Shown here piece by piece: positions 7,398-14,261 of a stretch of DNA of 23,454 nucleotides. The notes beneath the pieces are model-generated. The model ran no database searches. It was not told where the DNA came from and saw nothing but the letters and a program-made list of their open reading frames with translations. Position 1 is the first letter of the stretch. Each line of letters starts with the position of its first letter. Both the position numbers and the translations under genes were made by a program. The DNA lies in assembly GCA_021151665.1 (NCBI GenBank), contig JAGKWW010000045.1, positions 1-23,454 of the forward strand, given 5' to 3'. This stretch comes from Flavobacteriaceae bacterium. GTDB lineage: Bacteria > Bacteroidota > Bacteroidia > Flavobacteriales > Flavobacteriaceae.

Positions 7398-8467
7398 AGT
7401 GCCGGATTTTAATGGTTTTGGTCGTAGCACTCGGGTTGGTGTCGTGCCAGCAGAAAAGCCGGTGGGATGAAAAAAAACTATACGGTGACTGGCTGGAAGA
7501 AATCCGTCCGCCTGATTCCCTGCTGCCATACTTTCCTATGTACAGGTCTGGATTTTTGTTTGAAAAAGGTGGATACTGCGAGGTAAAGCCGTTCCATTAT
7601 GTGACAGGCAAAGATACGTTGCGGCCGATGATAGGCCCTGAAGGTAGTTTTAGCATCAAAGGCGATAGTCTTTTAATCGAATTCAATGATAGTATAAAAG
7701 TATCATACAAGATAGGATACCTGGGCGGCGACACGCTTAAATTTGCGTACAAAGAGGGGTCGCGTACTTTTATAAAACAGCATTACGAAAAACTTCATCC
7801 TTTCGACTTTGATGAAGTTATTGTGTCGGCAGGAGCCTGTTACGGAAGCTGCCCGATAAATGATGTTCACTTAAAAAAAACCGGAGAACTTGATTTTTTG
7901 GGCCACAGCTACAACAAAAGAAACGGGCGTGCCCGTTTGAAATTAAAGCCAACTGAATTGAATCGTATACTGGCCCGATTCCGTAAAATAGATTACTCCA
8001 GTCTAAAAAGTTCGTATTCTAAACCTATTACGGATGGTGCCACATGTTCTATAGCTTTTATTAAAAACGGAACGGTTGTGAAGAGCGTAGATGACTATAT
8101 GGTTTCCGGCCCTCCGGAATTGGTATTTGCCTATTTGCCTTTAAATTATTACTCGCAGTACATACCTGACCGTTTGTTTACAGAAGGCCTTGAGCCCGGA
8201 AGGGGTGATTTTCAAGTTACAGGAAAGAGGAGATCTTTTAGCCTTACTGCTGCAGAATCTTATTTTTTAAAAAAGCTGTTGAGATCTGCAAAGTCGTCTG
8301 TGATACAATTTACCCCCAGTTACAAGCTACAGTGCGGCGATATAACCATAATATCTGACGGGCAGCACTTCACTTATAATGATAGCCGGGGCGAGAAGGT
8401 TACGGTTGACATCGGTCACAATTTTTTTGGAGAAAATAAACTAGTATATCAAACTAATAAGCCATGA
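7394..8467 (+). CDS. DUF6438-type lipoprotein
   Basis: A 357-residue protein with a lipoprotein signal peptide ending LVSC; Cys18 would be lipidated, anchoring it in the envelope. The middle (about 140-255) carries the pattern I recognise as DUF6438: AGACYGSCPINDVHLKKTG, then a G-rich turn and the DY-type segment before PPEL. Cys149 and Cys153 (ACYGSC) are the family's hallmark pair. The N-terminal part (20-135) looks like a small beta-rich lipocalin-like domain of the type used in Bacteroidetes lipoproteins. Function is unknown. It lies between a secreted protease and a flavoenzyme with 4-base overlaps on both sides, so it is expressed from the same message; that does not by itself reveal a role. 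Confidence 0.82.
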   Translation: MKCRILMVLVVALGLVSCQQKSRWDEKKLYGDWLEEIRPPDSLLPYFPMYRSGFLFEKGGYCEVKPFHYVTGKDTLRPMIGPEGSFSIKGDSLLIEFNDSIKVSYKIGYLGGDTLKFAYKEGSRTFIKQHYEKLHPFDFDEVIVSAGACYGSCPINDVHLKKTGELDFLGHSYNKRNGRARLKLKPTELNRILARFRKIDYSSLKSSYSKPITDGATCSIAFIKNGTVVKSVDDYMVSGPPELVFAYLPLNYYSQYIPDRLFTEGLEPGRGDFQVTGKRRSFSLTAAESYFLKKLLRSAKSSVIQFTPSYKLQCGDITIISDGQHFTYNDSRGEKVTVDIGHNFFGENKLVYQTNKP

Positions 8468-9408
8468 ACAAAATAACACAACTTTTCAATATTCAATATC
8501 CTATAATTCAGGCCGGCATGATTTGGGCCAGTGGTTACAAGCTTGCGAGTGCAGTAAGCAATGCAGGTGGGCTTGGGCTTTTGGGCGCTGGCTCTATGTA
8601 TCCGGAGGTGCTTCGGGAGCATATACAGAAATGCAAGAAAGCGACGGATAAGCCTTTCGGTGTCAACGTGCCGATGCTTTATCCCAACATTGAAGAGATT
8701 ATGAACATCATTGCCGAAGAAGGCGTAAAGATCGTTTTTACTTCGGCCGGTAACCCAAAAACATGGACCGCATGGCTAAAGGAACGCGATGTTACCGTAG
8801 TGCATGTGGTAAGCAGCGTCAAGTTTGCCCTGAAAGCGCAGGAAGCCGGGGTAGATGCCGTTGTCGCCGAAGGCTTTGAAGCCGGAGGACATAACGGGCG
8901 CGAGGAAACGACAACCTTCACGCTGATACCAATGGTAAAAGAAAAACTGACCGTGCCGCTTATTGCCGCGGGGGGAATTGCCACAGGCAGGGGAATGCTC
9001 GCCGCGATGGTGCTGGGTGCTGATGGTGTTCAGGTGGGCAGCCGTTTTGCTGCATCTGTAGAATCGTCATCCCATGATAACTTTAAGAAAGCAATACTTG
9101 ATGCACAAGATGGAGATACGCATGTCACTCTGAAAGAACTGGCGCCTGTTCGCCTGATTAAAAACAAGTTCTTTCATGACGTGGTGGCGCTGTATGCAAC
9201 TTCGCCGACAGTAGATGACCTGAAAACGTTGCTCGGACGCGCCCGGGCCAAGAAAGGTATGTTTGAAGGCGACCTGGAGGAAGGCGAACTTGAAATAGGC
9301 CAGATCGCAGGGCTTATCAACGAGATAAAACCGGCGGGAGATATTGTAAGGGAGCTTATAACGGATTTTGAAGCGGCGAAGAAAGGGGTTGATATAATGT
9401 CATTCTGA
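8464..9408 (+). CDS. FabK/nitronate monooxygenase family flavoenzyme
   Basis: A 314-residue FMN-dependent TIM-barrel protein of the 2-nitropropane dioxygenase family. This family contains both nitronate monooxygenases and the enoyl-ACP reductase FabK. Visible motifs are YPIIQAGMIWASG (12-24), AGGLGLLGAG (34-43), DKPFGVN (62-68), EGFEAGGHNG (136-145, His143 being the usual active-site His), IAAGGIATGRG and GADGVQVGSRF in the phosphate-binding half. The overall pattern is closer to FabK-like proteins than to long fungal nitronate monooxygenases, but the reaction cannot be decided from sequence alone. It overlaps the previous gene by ATGA. Its last 9 bases overlap the end of the convergent VOC gene. 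Confidence 0.88.
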   Translation: MNKITQLFNIQYPIIQAGMIWASGYKLASAVSNAGGLGLLGAGSMYPEVLREHIQKCKKATDKPFGVNVPMLYPNIEEIMNIIAEEGVKIVFTSAGNPKTWTAWLKERDVTVVHVVSSVKFALKAQEAGVDAVVAEGFEAGGHNGREETTTFTLIPMVKEKLTVPLIAAGGIATGRGMLAAMVLGADGVQVGSRFAASVESSSHDNFKKAILDAQDGDTHVTLKELAPVRLIKNKFFHDVVALYATSPTVDDLKTLLGRARAKKGMFEGDLEEGELEIGQIAGLINEIKPAGDIVRELITDFEAAKKGVDIMSF

Positions 9409-9804
9409 TCCAGGAGGCCTGGATTTAACGCCCGCGTACTTATCCACTTCCATGATTCCAAACACATTGTTATCGGTGTCCAAGAAATAACCCTGCCAGT
9501 AACGCATCGGAACAGGAAATTTCGGCATGGCTACCTGTCCGCCGTTGTCAATAATTATCTGAGCTGTGGCATCAAAGTTTTCTACCTGAAAAGAACAGGT
9601 AAAAGCATTGGTGCCCTGGCCCGGCGGTGGGGTGGCTGCCGGTCGCTCCAGCAATCCGCCGAATAGTGTTGCAGTTTCTATACGGTAATATTCTATAGGC
9701 GTAAAGGTTTCGCGCACAAAGTTCCAGCCAAATACATTTTCGTAAAACACTTTAGCTTTTTGCACATCTGCAGCCTGGATTTCAAAGTAGGAGAGGGTGT
9801 TCAT
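9400..9804 (-). CDS. VOC superfamily (glyoxalase-like) protein
   Basis: A 134-residue single-domain vicinal-oxygen-chelate protein of the glyoxalase/bleomycin-resistance-like group. It starts MNTLSYFEIQAADVQKAKVFYENVFGW, the usual first beta-alpha unit with FY..VFGW. It continues with paired beta strands, a second half beginning about residue 67 (TCSFQVENFDATAQIIIDNGG), and the end signature YFLDTDNNVFGIME where Glu118 would be a metal ligand. Substrate and activity are unknown. It may be the last gene of the uvrB-DUF3885 operon (32-base gap). The stop region converges with the FabK-like gene, overlapping by 9 bases. Confidence 0.9.
   Translation of the reverse strand: MNTLSYFEIQAADVQKAKVFYENVFGWNFVRETFTPIEYYRIETATLFGGLLERPAATPPPGQGTNAFTCSFQVENFDATAQIIIDNGGQVAMPKFPVPMRYWQGYFLDTDNNVFGIMEVDKYAGVKSRPPGSE
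9408..9424. terminator. Possible terminator-like hairpin at the convergent gene ends
   Basis: ATCCAGG (9408-9414) and CCTGGAT (9418-9424) form a 7-base-pair stem with a 3-base loop. It begins on the last base of the FabK-like stop codon and lies inside the VOC coding end. The T-run after it on the plus strand is only TTT counting the last stem base, so termination would be weak. Confidence 0.35.
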
Positions 9805-9836
9805 CCGAATTTTAATTTAGTTGATAATTTCTAAAG

Positions 9837-10490
9837 TTACGAATTGATACCGAGGCTTTGCATAATTTTTTTTCGGTCATAGTCAAGAATCCAGCTATTG
9901 AAGCGATGGTACAAGGTTGATAACGTTTCTTTTTCTGCTGCTACAATATCAAGGCCGCGGTCATCATACATATATAACATGATAGATTTTTCAGGATGGA
10001 TGAATACCACATTCCACCCTGGTATAGAAATCTGGTGAGGAAGTGAATACTCACGTTCGGCTATAGCACGAAATATTTTTCGGTGATCGGCCTGCGCCCC
10101 TTTAGACTTTATCACTGCCATACAATATCTGTAATCCGGATCATCATCACCATGGATATATAACTTTTTCATATCTTTTTTGAAGTACACCTGCCTTTTC
10201 CCGTAGATACAACGCATCAGATAGCTTCCAGCCCGAATCCGCCGGTGTTTTTCGGTACCCCAAAAACTGCGGAATAACACAACTACAATCTCTGCATCCG
10301 GTTCGAAAACAGCCTCATACAATGTATTCGCACGTACTAAAAGATCATCGATGTACTTTTCATGAGTTTCTGCGTACATACCAAGCTCAAACCTGATTCC
10401 ATACTTATGGGCGTGAAACAAAGGAAGTGAAAGATTCATCACTCCAAACTTCGAGAGTATTGCGTCGAGTTCTTTTTTTAAAATGTTCAT
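9837..10490 (-). CDS. DUF3885 domain protein
   Basis: A 217-residue cytosolic-looking protein with no signal peptide or membrane helix. The pattern matches DUF3885 as I know it: GIRFELG (31-37), YIDDLLVRANTLYEAVFEPDAEIVVV in the first half, and SIMLYMYDDRGLDIVA with WILDYDRKKI near the C-terminus. Function is unknown; the domain occurs widely in Bacteroidetes and Firmicutes. It starts 11 bases after the uvrB stop and is probably cotranscribed with it. Whether this indicates a role with DNA repair or only chance proximity cannot be told. Confidence 0.8.
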   Translation of the reverse strand: MNILKKELDAILSKFGVMNLSLPLFHAHKYGIRFELGMYAETHEKYIDDLLVRANTLYEAVFEPDAEIVVVLFRSFWGTEKHRRIRAGSYLMRCIYGKRQVYFKKDMKKLYIHGDDDPDYRYCMAVIKSKGAQADHRKIFRAIAEREYSLPHQISIPGWNVVFIHPEKSIMLYMYDDRGLDIVAAEKETLSTLYHRFNSWILDYDRKKIMQSLGINS

Positions 10491-10501
10491 AAAGCCAATG
10501 T

Positions 10502-12490
10502 CTATATCTTCTCTTGCAGCACCTTAATTTCATCCCTCAATTTAGCCGCCTGTAAAAAGTCGAGCTCCTTTGCTGCTTTTTCCATCGCCTTGCGCTTTTC
10601 GCGGATGATCTTATCAATATCGATTTTGCTCATGTAGGCAGTATCCGGTTCTGCGGCAATTTTAGGCGAATTGTCGTAGTGGAATGATGTGATCGGGCTC
10701 TTCACTAATGCGCTGTCGATCTTCTTATTCAGCGCTGTTGGCACGATACCTCTCTCAACGTTGAAGTTGTGTTGCTTCTCACGGCGGTAGTTGGTCTCGT
10801 CAATCGTACGCTGCATACTGTCGGTTATCTTATCGGCGTACATGATAGCCTTACCGTTTACGTTACGGGCAGCACGGCCTACGGTCTGTATCAGTGACCT
10901 GTTACTGCGCAGGAAGCCTTCTTTGTCCGCATCAAGAATTGCTACCAAAGATACTTCCGGTAAGTCCAAACCTTCCCGCAAAAGGTTCACCCCGATAAGT
11001 ACATCGAACAAACCTTTGCGCAGGTCCTGCATGATCTCGACACGTTCAAGTGTATCGACTTCGCTGTGGATATAGCGGCAACGGATGGATACTTTCGTCA
11101 GGTATTTTGCCAGCTCCTCGGCCATACGCTTGGTAAGTGTCGTCACGAGTACGCGCTCGTCAACTTCCACGCGTTGTTGTATTTCTTCGATCAGGTCGTC
11201 TATCTGGTTCAGGCTCGGGCGTATCTCAATGATCGGGTCAAGCAGTCCCGTAGGCCGTATCACCTGTTCTACATAGATACCCTGTGATTTCTGCATCTCA
11301 TAGTCAGCCGGAGTGGCGCTCACGTACACCACCTGATTCTGCAGCGCCTCAAATTCCTCAAACTTAAGCGGACGGTTGTCCATCGCGGCAGGCAGGCGGA
11401 AGCCGTATTCTACAAGGTTTTCTTTGCGCGAGCGGTCGCCGCCGTACATCGCATGCACCTGGCTTACGGTTACGTGGCTCTCATCGATCACCATCAGATA
11501 GTCTTTCGGGAAATAATCAAGCAGGCAGAACGGGCGTGTACCGGGAAGCCTTCGGTCGAGGTAGCGGGAGTAATTCTCGATACCCGAGCAATAGCCAAGT
11601 TCGCGTATCATCTCAAGGTCGAAATTGGTACGCTCTTCAAGTCTCTTGGCCTCAAGGTGCTTACCTATTTCCTTAAAATAATCCACCTGTTTTACCAGGT
11701 CTTGCTGTATCTCCCAAATGGCATTGTGCAACACATCGGGACTGGTAACAAACATGTTAGCCGGATAAATATTCAGCCGGTCATATTTCTCAAGCACTTT
11801 TGATGAGGTTTTTTCAAACGCCTCGATCTCTTCAATTTCATCGCCAAAAAAGTGGATGCGGAAGGGTTCGTCGCCATAGCTTGGGAACACTTCCACCGTA
11901 TCGCCCTTAATGCGGAACGTACCGGGCGTGAAGTCACCCTCTGTACGTGCATAAAGGCTCTGCACCAGGCGGTGAAGTAGTTTGGTACGCGAGATGACCT
12001 GGTTCTTCGTCAGCGAGACCACATTCTTCTGGAACTCTACCGGGTTACCGATACCGTACAGGCACGAAACCGACGCCACCACCAAAACATCGCGCCGCCC
12101 CGAGAGCAGGGCAGAGGTAGTGCTGAGGCGCATCTTCTCCAGTTCCTCGTTTATCGAAAGGTCTTTTTCTATGTAAGTCCCCGAAACCGGTATGTAAGCT
12201 TCCGGCTGGTAATAGTCGTAATACGATACAAAGTATTCCACGGCATTGTTCGGGAAAAACTGCTTAAACTCGCTGTAAAGCTGCGCCGCAAGGGTTTTGT
12301 TGTGGGCCAGAACCAGCGTGGGCTTTTGCACCTGCTCTACAACATTAGCCATGGTAAAGGTTTTACCCGATCCTGTAACGCCAAGCAGCGTCTGGAACTT
12401 CTCTCCCGCCTTTATCCCTTCACTCAGTTGCCGTATCGCTTCGGGCTGGTCGCCCATGGGTTGGTAATCAGATACTACCTTAAATTTCAT
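10502..12490 (-). CDS. uvrB: UvrABC excinuclease subunit B
   Basis: The damage-verifying helicase-like subunit of nucleotide excision repair. It is loaded by UvrA and recruits UvrC for incision. The 662-residue length is standard. Features in order: Walker A GVTGSGKT (37-44); the beta-hairpin that clamps DNA, YFVSYYDYYQPEAYIP with its Tyr cluster (about 91-107); Walker B region MVIDESHVT (about 333-341); helicase motifs VVYVSATPADYE and SLIQTVGRAARN; and the C-terminal UVR domain KELDFLQAAKLRDEIKVLQ, which binds UvrC. The start is supported by a -7 box (12508-12515) 17 bases upstream. No LexA-type SOS box was seen. First gene of an apparent uvrB-DUF3885-VOC operon. Confidence 0.98.
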   Translation of the reverse strand: MKFKVVSDYQPMGDQPEAIRQLSEGIKAGEKFQTLLGVTGSGKTFTMANVVEQVQKPTLVLAHNKTLAAQLYSEFKQFFPNNAVEYFVSYYDYYQPEAYIPVSGTYIEKDLSINEELEKMRLSTTSALLSGRRDVLVVASVSCLYGIGNPVEFQKNVVSLTKNQVISRTKLLHRLVQSLYARTEGDFTPGTFRIKGDTVEVFPSYGDEPFRIHFFGDEIEEIEAFEKTSSKVLEKYDRLNIYPANMFVTSPDVLHNAIWEIQQDLVKQVDYFKEIGKHLEAKRLEERTNFDLEMIRELGYCSGIENYSRYLDRRLPGTRPFCLLDYFPKDYLMVIDESHVTVSQVHAMYGGDRSRKENLVEYGFRLPAAMDNRPLKFEEFEALQNQVVYVSATPADYEMQKSQGIYVEQVIRPTGLLDPIIEIRPSLNQIDDLIEEIQQRVEVDERVLVTTLTKRMAEELAKYLTKVSIRCRYIHSEVDTLERVEIMQDLRKGLFDVLIGVNLLREGLDLPEVSLVAILDADKEGFLRSNRSLIQTVGRAARNVNGKAIMYADKITDSMQRTIDETNYRREKQHNFNVERGIVPTALNKKIDSALVKSPITSFHYDNSPKIAAEPDTAYMSKIDIDKIIREKRKAMEKAAKELDFLQAAKLRDEIKVLQEKI

Positions 12491-12507
12491 TCGTTTAGCT
12501 TTTTTTA

Positions 12508-12515
12508 CAAAGATA
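12508..12515 (-). promoter_or_regulatory. Probable -7 box of uvrB
   Basis: The minus strand reads TATCTTTG, a full TAnnTTTG match, 17 bases before the uvrB ATG. No TTG lies 19-20 bases further upstream. Confidence 0.5.
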
Positions 12516-12596
12516 CGATTTTCGTGCCATTTTTGTCGCGCGACGGTGTTGTCAGATTTACGTTTTTGTTATGACAATGCCTACCGATATTATTAT

Positions 12597-12604
12597 TAAA
12601 TTTG
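12597..12604 (+). promoter_or_regulatory. -7 box of the cyclophilin-FKBP gene
   Basis: TAAATTTG matches TAnnTTTG and ends 26 bases before the ATG at 12631. Since it lies downstream of the earlier in-frame ATG at 12571, it supports the later start. Confidence 0.55.
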
Positions 12605-12630
12605 CACTTCAAACAGCAAAAACAATCAGA

Positions 12631-13563
12631 ATGGAAAACGGCATTTACGCGAAATTCAATACAGCGAAAGGAAGCATCCTTGTAAAGCTGACGCACGATA
12701 AAACTCCCGGAACTGTAGGCAACTTTGTGGGCCTTGCAGAAGGGAACCTTGAGAATAACGAGAAGCCGCAAGGCAAGCCATATTATAACGGACTGAAATT
12801 TCACCGTGTGATCCCTGACTTTATGATACAGGGCGGTTGCCCTAACGGAACAGGCGCAGGCGGACCGGGCTACCAGTTTGACGATGAGTTTCACCCAGAC
12901 CTGAAACACAGCGGGCCCGGCGTGCTTTCTATGGCGAATGCGGGTCCCGGCACAAACGGTTCACAGTTCTTCATCACGCATGTGGGAACGCCATGGCTTG
13001 ATAACAAGCACACTGTTTTCGGGCACGTGGTTGAAGGCCAGGATGTGGTTGACGCCATTGCACAGGGCGATACTATCGAGAGTGTAGAGATCATCCGCGA
13101 AGGCGATGAAGCTAAGAACTGGAATGCGATAGAGGCGTTCCGTACGTTTGAAGGTGCACGTGAAAAGCGTGTAGCCGAAACCCAAAAGAGGGCGGAAGAA
13201 GAAATGGAGAAACTGGCTGCCGGTTTTGAAAAAACAGCAAGCGGACTTCGTTACCAGATCATCCAGAAGGGTAATGGCAAGCAGGCTGAAAAAGGGCGTA
13301 CTGTATCGGTACACTATAAAGGGATGCTGCCAAACGGCCAGGTATTCGATTCTTCTTACACGCGTAAGAAGCCAATCGATTTCCCGTTAGGAAAAGGCCA
13401 CGTTATTGAAGGATGGGATGAAGGCATTGCATTGCTTAGCGTAGGCGATAAGGCGCGCTTCGTGATCCCGAGCAACCTTGGCTACGGCGAGCGTGGCGCG
13501 GGGGGCGTTATCCCGCCAAATGCAACGCTGATTTTTGATGTAGAATTAATGGATGTAAAATAA
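12631..13563 (+). CDS. Cyclophilin-FKBP fusion peptidyl-prolyl isomerase
   Basis: A 310-residue cytosolic prolyl isomerase joining two unrelated isomerase folds. The cyclophilin domain covers about residues 5-157, with active-site Arg59, Phe64 and Gln67 (FHRVIPDFMIQGG), Trp122 (PWLDNKHTVFG) and His127. A charged helical linker runs from about 160 to 200 (REKRVAETQKRAEEEMEK). The FKBP domain covers about 205-309 with Tyr229, Phe239-Asp240 (GQVFDSSY), Trp262 (VIEGWDEG) and Tyr285 (GYGERG). The order cyclophilin then FKBP is the CFBP type of dual-family immunophilin reported in Flavobacterium. The frame is open to an ATG at 12571, but the start at 12631 gives the standard cyclophilin N-terminus. 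No signal peptide. Followed by a strong terminator. Confidence 0.95.
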   Translation: MENGIYAKFNTAKGSILVKLTHDKTPGTVGNFVGLAEGNLENNEKPQGKPYYNGLKFHRVIPDFMIQGGCPNGTGAGGPGYQFDDEFHPDLKHSGPGVLSMANAGPGTNGSQFFITHVGTPWLDNKHTVFGHVVEGQDVVDAIAQGDTIESVEIIREGDEAKNWNAIEAFRTFEGAREKRVAETQKRAEEEMEKLAAGFEKTASGLRYQIIQKGNGKQAEKGRTVSVHYKGMLPNGQVFDSSYTRKKPIDFPLGKGHVIEGWDEGIALLSVGDKARFVIPSNLGYGERGAGGVIPPNATLIFDVELMDVK

Positions 13564-13569
13564 TACGGA

Positions 13570-13598
13570 AACGCCCCTTGAACGAGGGGCGTTTTTTT
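13570..13598 (+). terminator. Terminator of the cyclophilin-FKBP gene
   Basis: AACGCCCCT (13570-13578) pairs with AGGGGCGTT (13585-13593) around a 6-base loop, followed by a run of T. It starts 7 bases after the stop codon. Confidence 0.92.
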
Positions 13599-13604
13599 GT
13601 TATA

Positions 13605-13642
13605 GAGATTATCGACTTCGTTGCACTCCGCTCGAAATGGAA
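13605..13642. repeat. Dispersed intergenic repeat, copy 1
   Basis: This 38-base sequence begins GAGATT and ends CTCGAAATGGAA. It matches 14038-14076 with one gap and two mismatches. The complement (TTTCGAGCGGAGTGCAACGA...) is of the kind found many times between genes in Flavobacterium genomes. It lies between the terminator of the isomerase gene and the end of the small lipoprotein gene. Confidence 0.75.
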
Positions 13643-13664
13643 AAATGGTGAGCCATTATTAATT

Positions 13665-14024
13665 CTATTTTCTTCCTTCCTCGATCGCTTTGTCTATACT
13701 ATACAGAACAAATTTCTGATTCCCTTTAATAATAGTAAGGGTGTCATTGTCCTCCTTCTTTATAAGCATGAAGGGCGGTTTTATTCTATCTAAACTAACC
13801 AGGGAATCACCAACGTGGAATTTAGTGTACCCACTGATTCCGCCCGAGTAAAACTCCACACCATTCAGATACAGCCCGTTTCGTTGAAACGATATATCTA
13901 TTACCCGGGTCTTCAAAGGCCGATGACGGTTGAGATACTGAGTGTTCTCTTTTTTATCGGAAAAGTTGCATGCCTGTGTAATCAGTAAAAATAATACAAG
14001 CATTATTTTAATCAAGTGTTTCAT
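13665..14024 (-). CDS. Small lipoprotein of unknown function
   Basis: A 119-residue protein with a lipoprotein signal peptide, MKHLIKIMLVLFLLITQACN; Cys19 in TQAC would be lipidated. The mature part (about 100 residues) looks beta-rich, with GLYLNGVEFYSGGISGYTKFHVGDSL and KPPFMLIKKEDNDTLTIIKG. I do not recognise the family. The frame stays open up to 14174, but those 50 extra codons come from the repeat sequences at 14038-14178. They give a Arg/Cys/Ser-rich, unnatural stretch, and the signal peptide begins at the Met encoded at 14022-14024. The gene is flanked on both sides by copies of the same repeat and has no visible consensus promoter; the region upstream is repeat sequence. Confidence 0.72.
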   Translation of the reverse strand: MKHLIKIMLVLFLLITQACNFSDKKENTQYLNRHRPLKTRVIDISFQRNGLYLNGVEFYSGGISGYTKFHVGDSLVSLDRIKPPFMLIKKEDNDTLTIIKGNQKFVLYSIDKAIEEGRK

Positions 14025-14037
14025 CAACTCCGGTTTT

Positions 14038-14076
14038 GAGATTCCTCGACTACGTTGCACTCCGCTCGAAATGGAA
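14038..14076. repeat. Dispersed intergenic repeat, copy 2
   Basis: This 39-base sequence is in the same orientation as copy 1 (13605-13642) and nearly identical to it. The central block CGTTGCACTCCGCTCGAAAT is perfectly shared. A third, more diverged relative lies inside 14177-14214. Copies 1 and 2 bracket the lipoprotein gene. Confidence 0.75.
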
Positions 14077-14099
14077 TGTGTTGTCATAAACTTAAAAAA

Positions 14100-14248
14100 G
14101 GTTCTTCCAGTCCGCTGCGCTTTGTTACGATGACAAGGCGGTTTGTCATCCTGACGAAGGAAGGATCTTGTCATGAGAGATTCTTCACTTCATTGCATTC
14201 CGTTCAGAAGGACAAGGCGGTTTATCGTCCTGCTGTAGGAAGAATATT
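14100..14248. repeat. Tandem pair of about 79-base repeat units with imperfect palindrome
   Basis: Two units start at 14100 and 14179. They share GACAAGGCGGTTT exactly (14132 and 14211, 79 bases apart) and align imperfectly elsewhere. Within the region, GTCATCCTGA at 14144 is complementary, with mismatches, to TCAGAAGGAC ending at 14215, giving a long imperfect stem centred near TCATGA. This accounts for most of the gap between the lipoprotein and alkaline phosphatase genes. The type GTCATCCTGACGAAGGAAGG resembles common Bacteroidetes intergenic repeats. Confidence 0.7.
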
Positions 14249-14261
14249 AATTAGCTTATTT

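Noticed and set aside
12571..12630. Upstream in-frame ATG adding 20 residues to the cyclophilin-FKBP protein
   Set aside because: The -7 box (12597-12604) lies inside this extension, and the cyclophilin fold starts right after the later ATG. The added residues do not form a signal peptide.
14025..14174. 50-codon extension of the small lipoprotein
   Set aside because: The extension is encoded by dispersed repeat sequence and would hide the lipoprotein signal peptide, which starts at the later Met.
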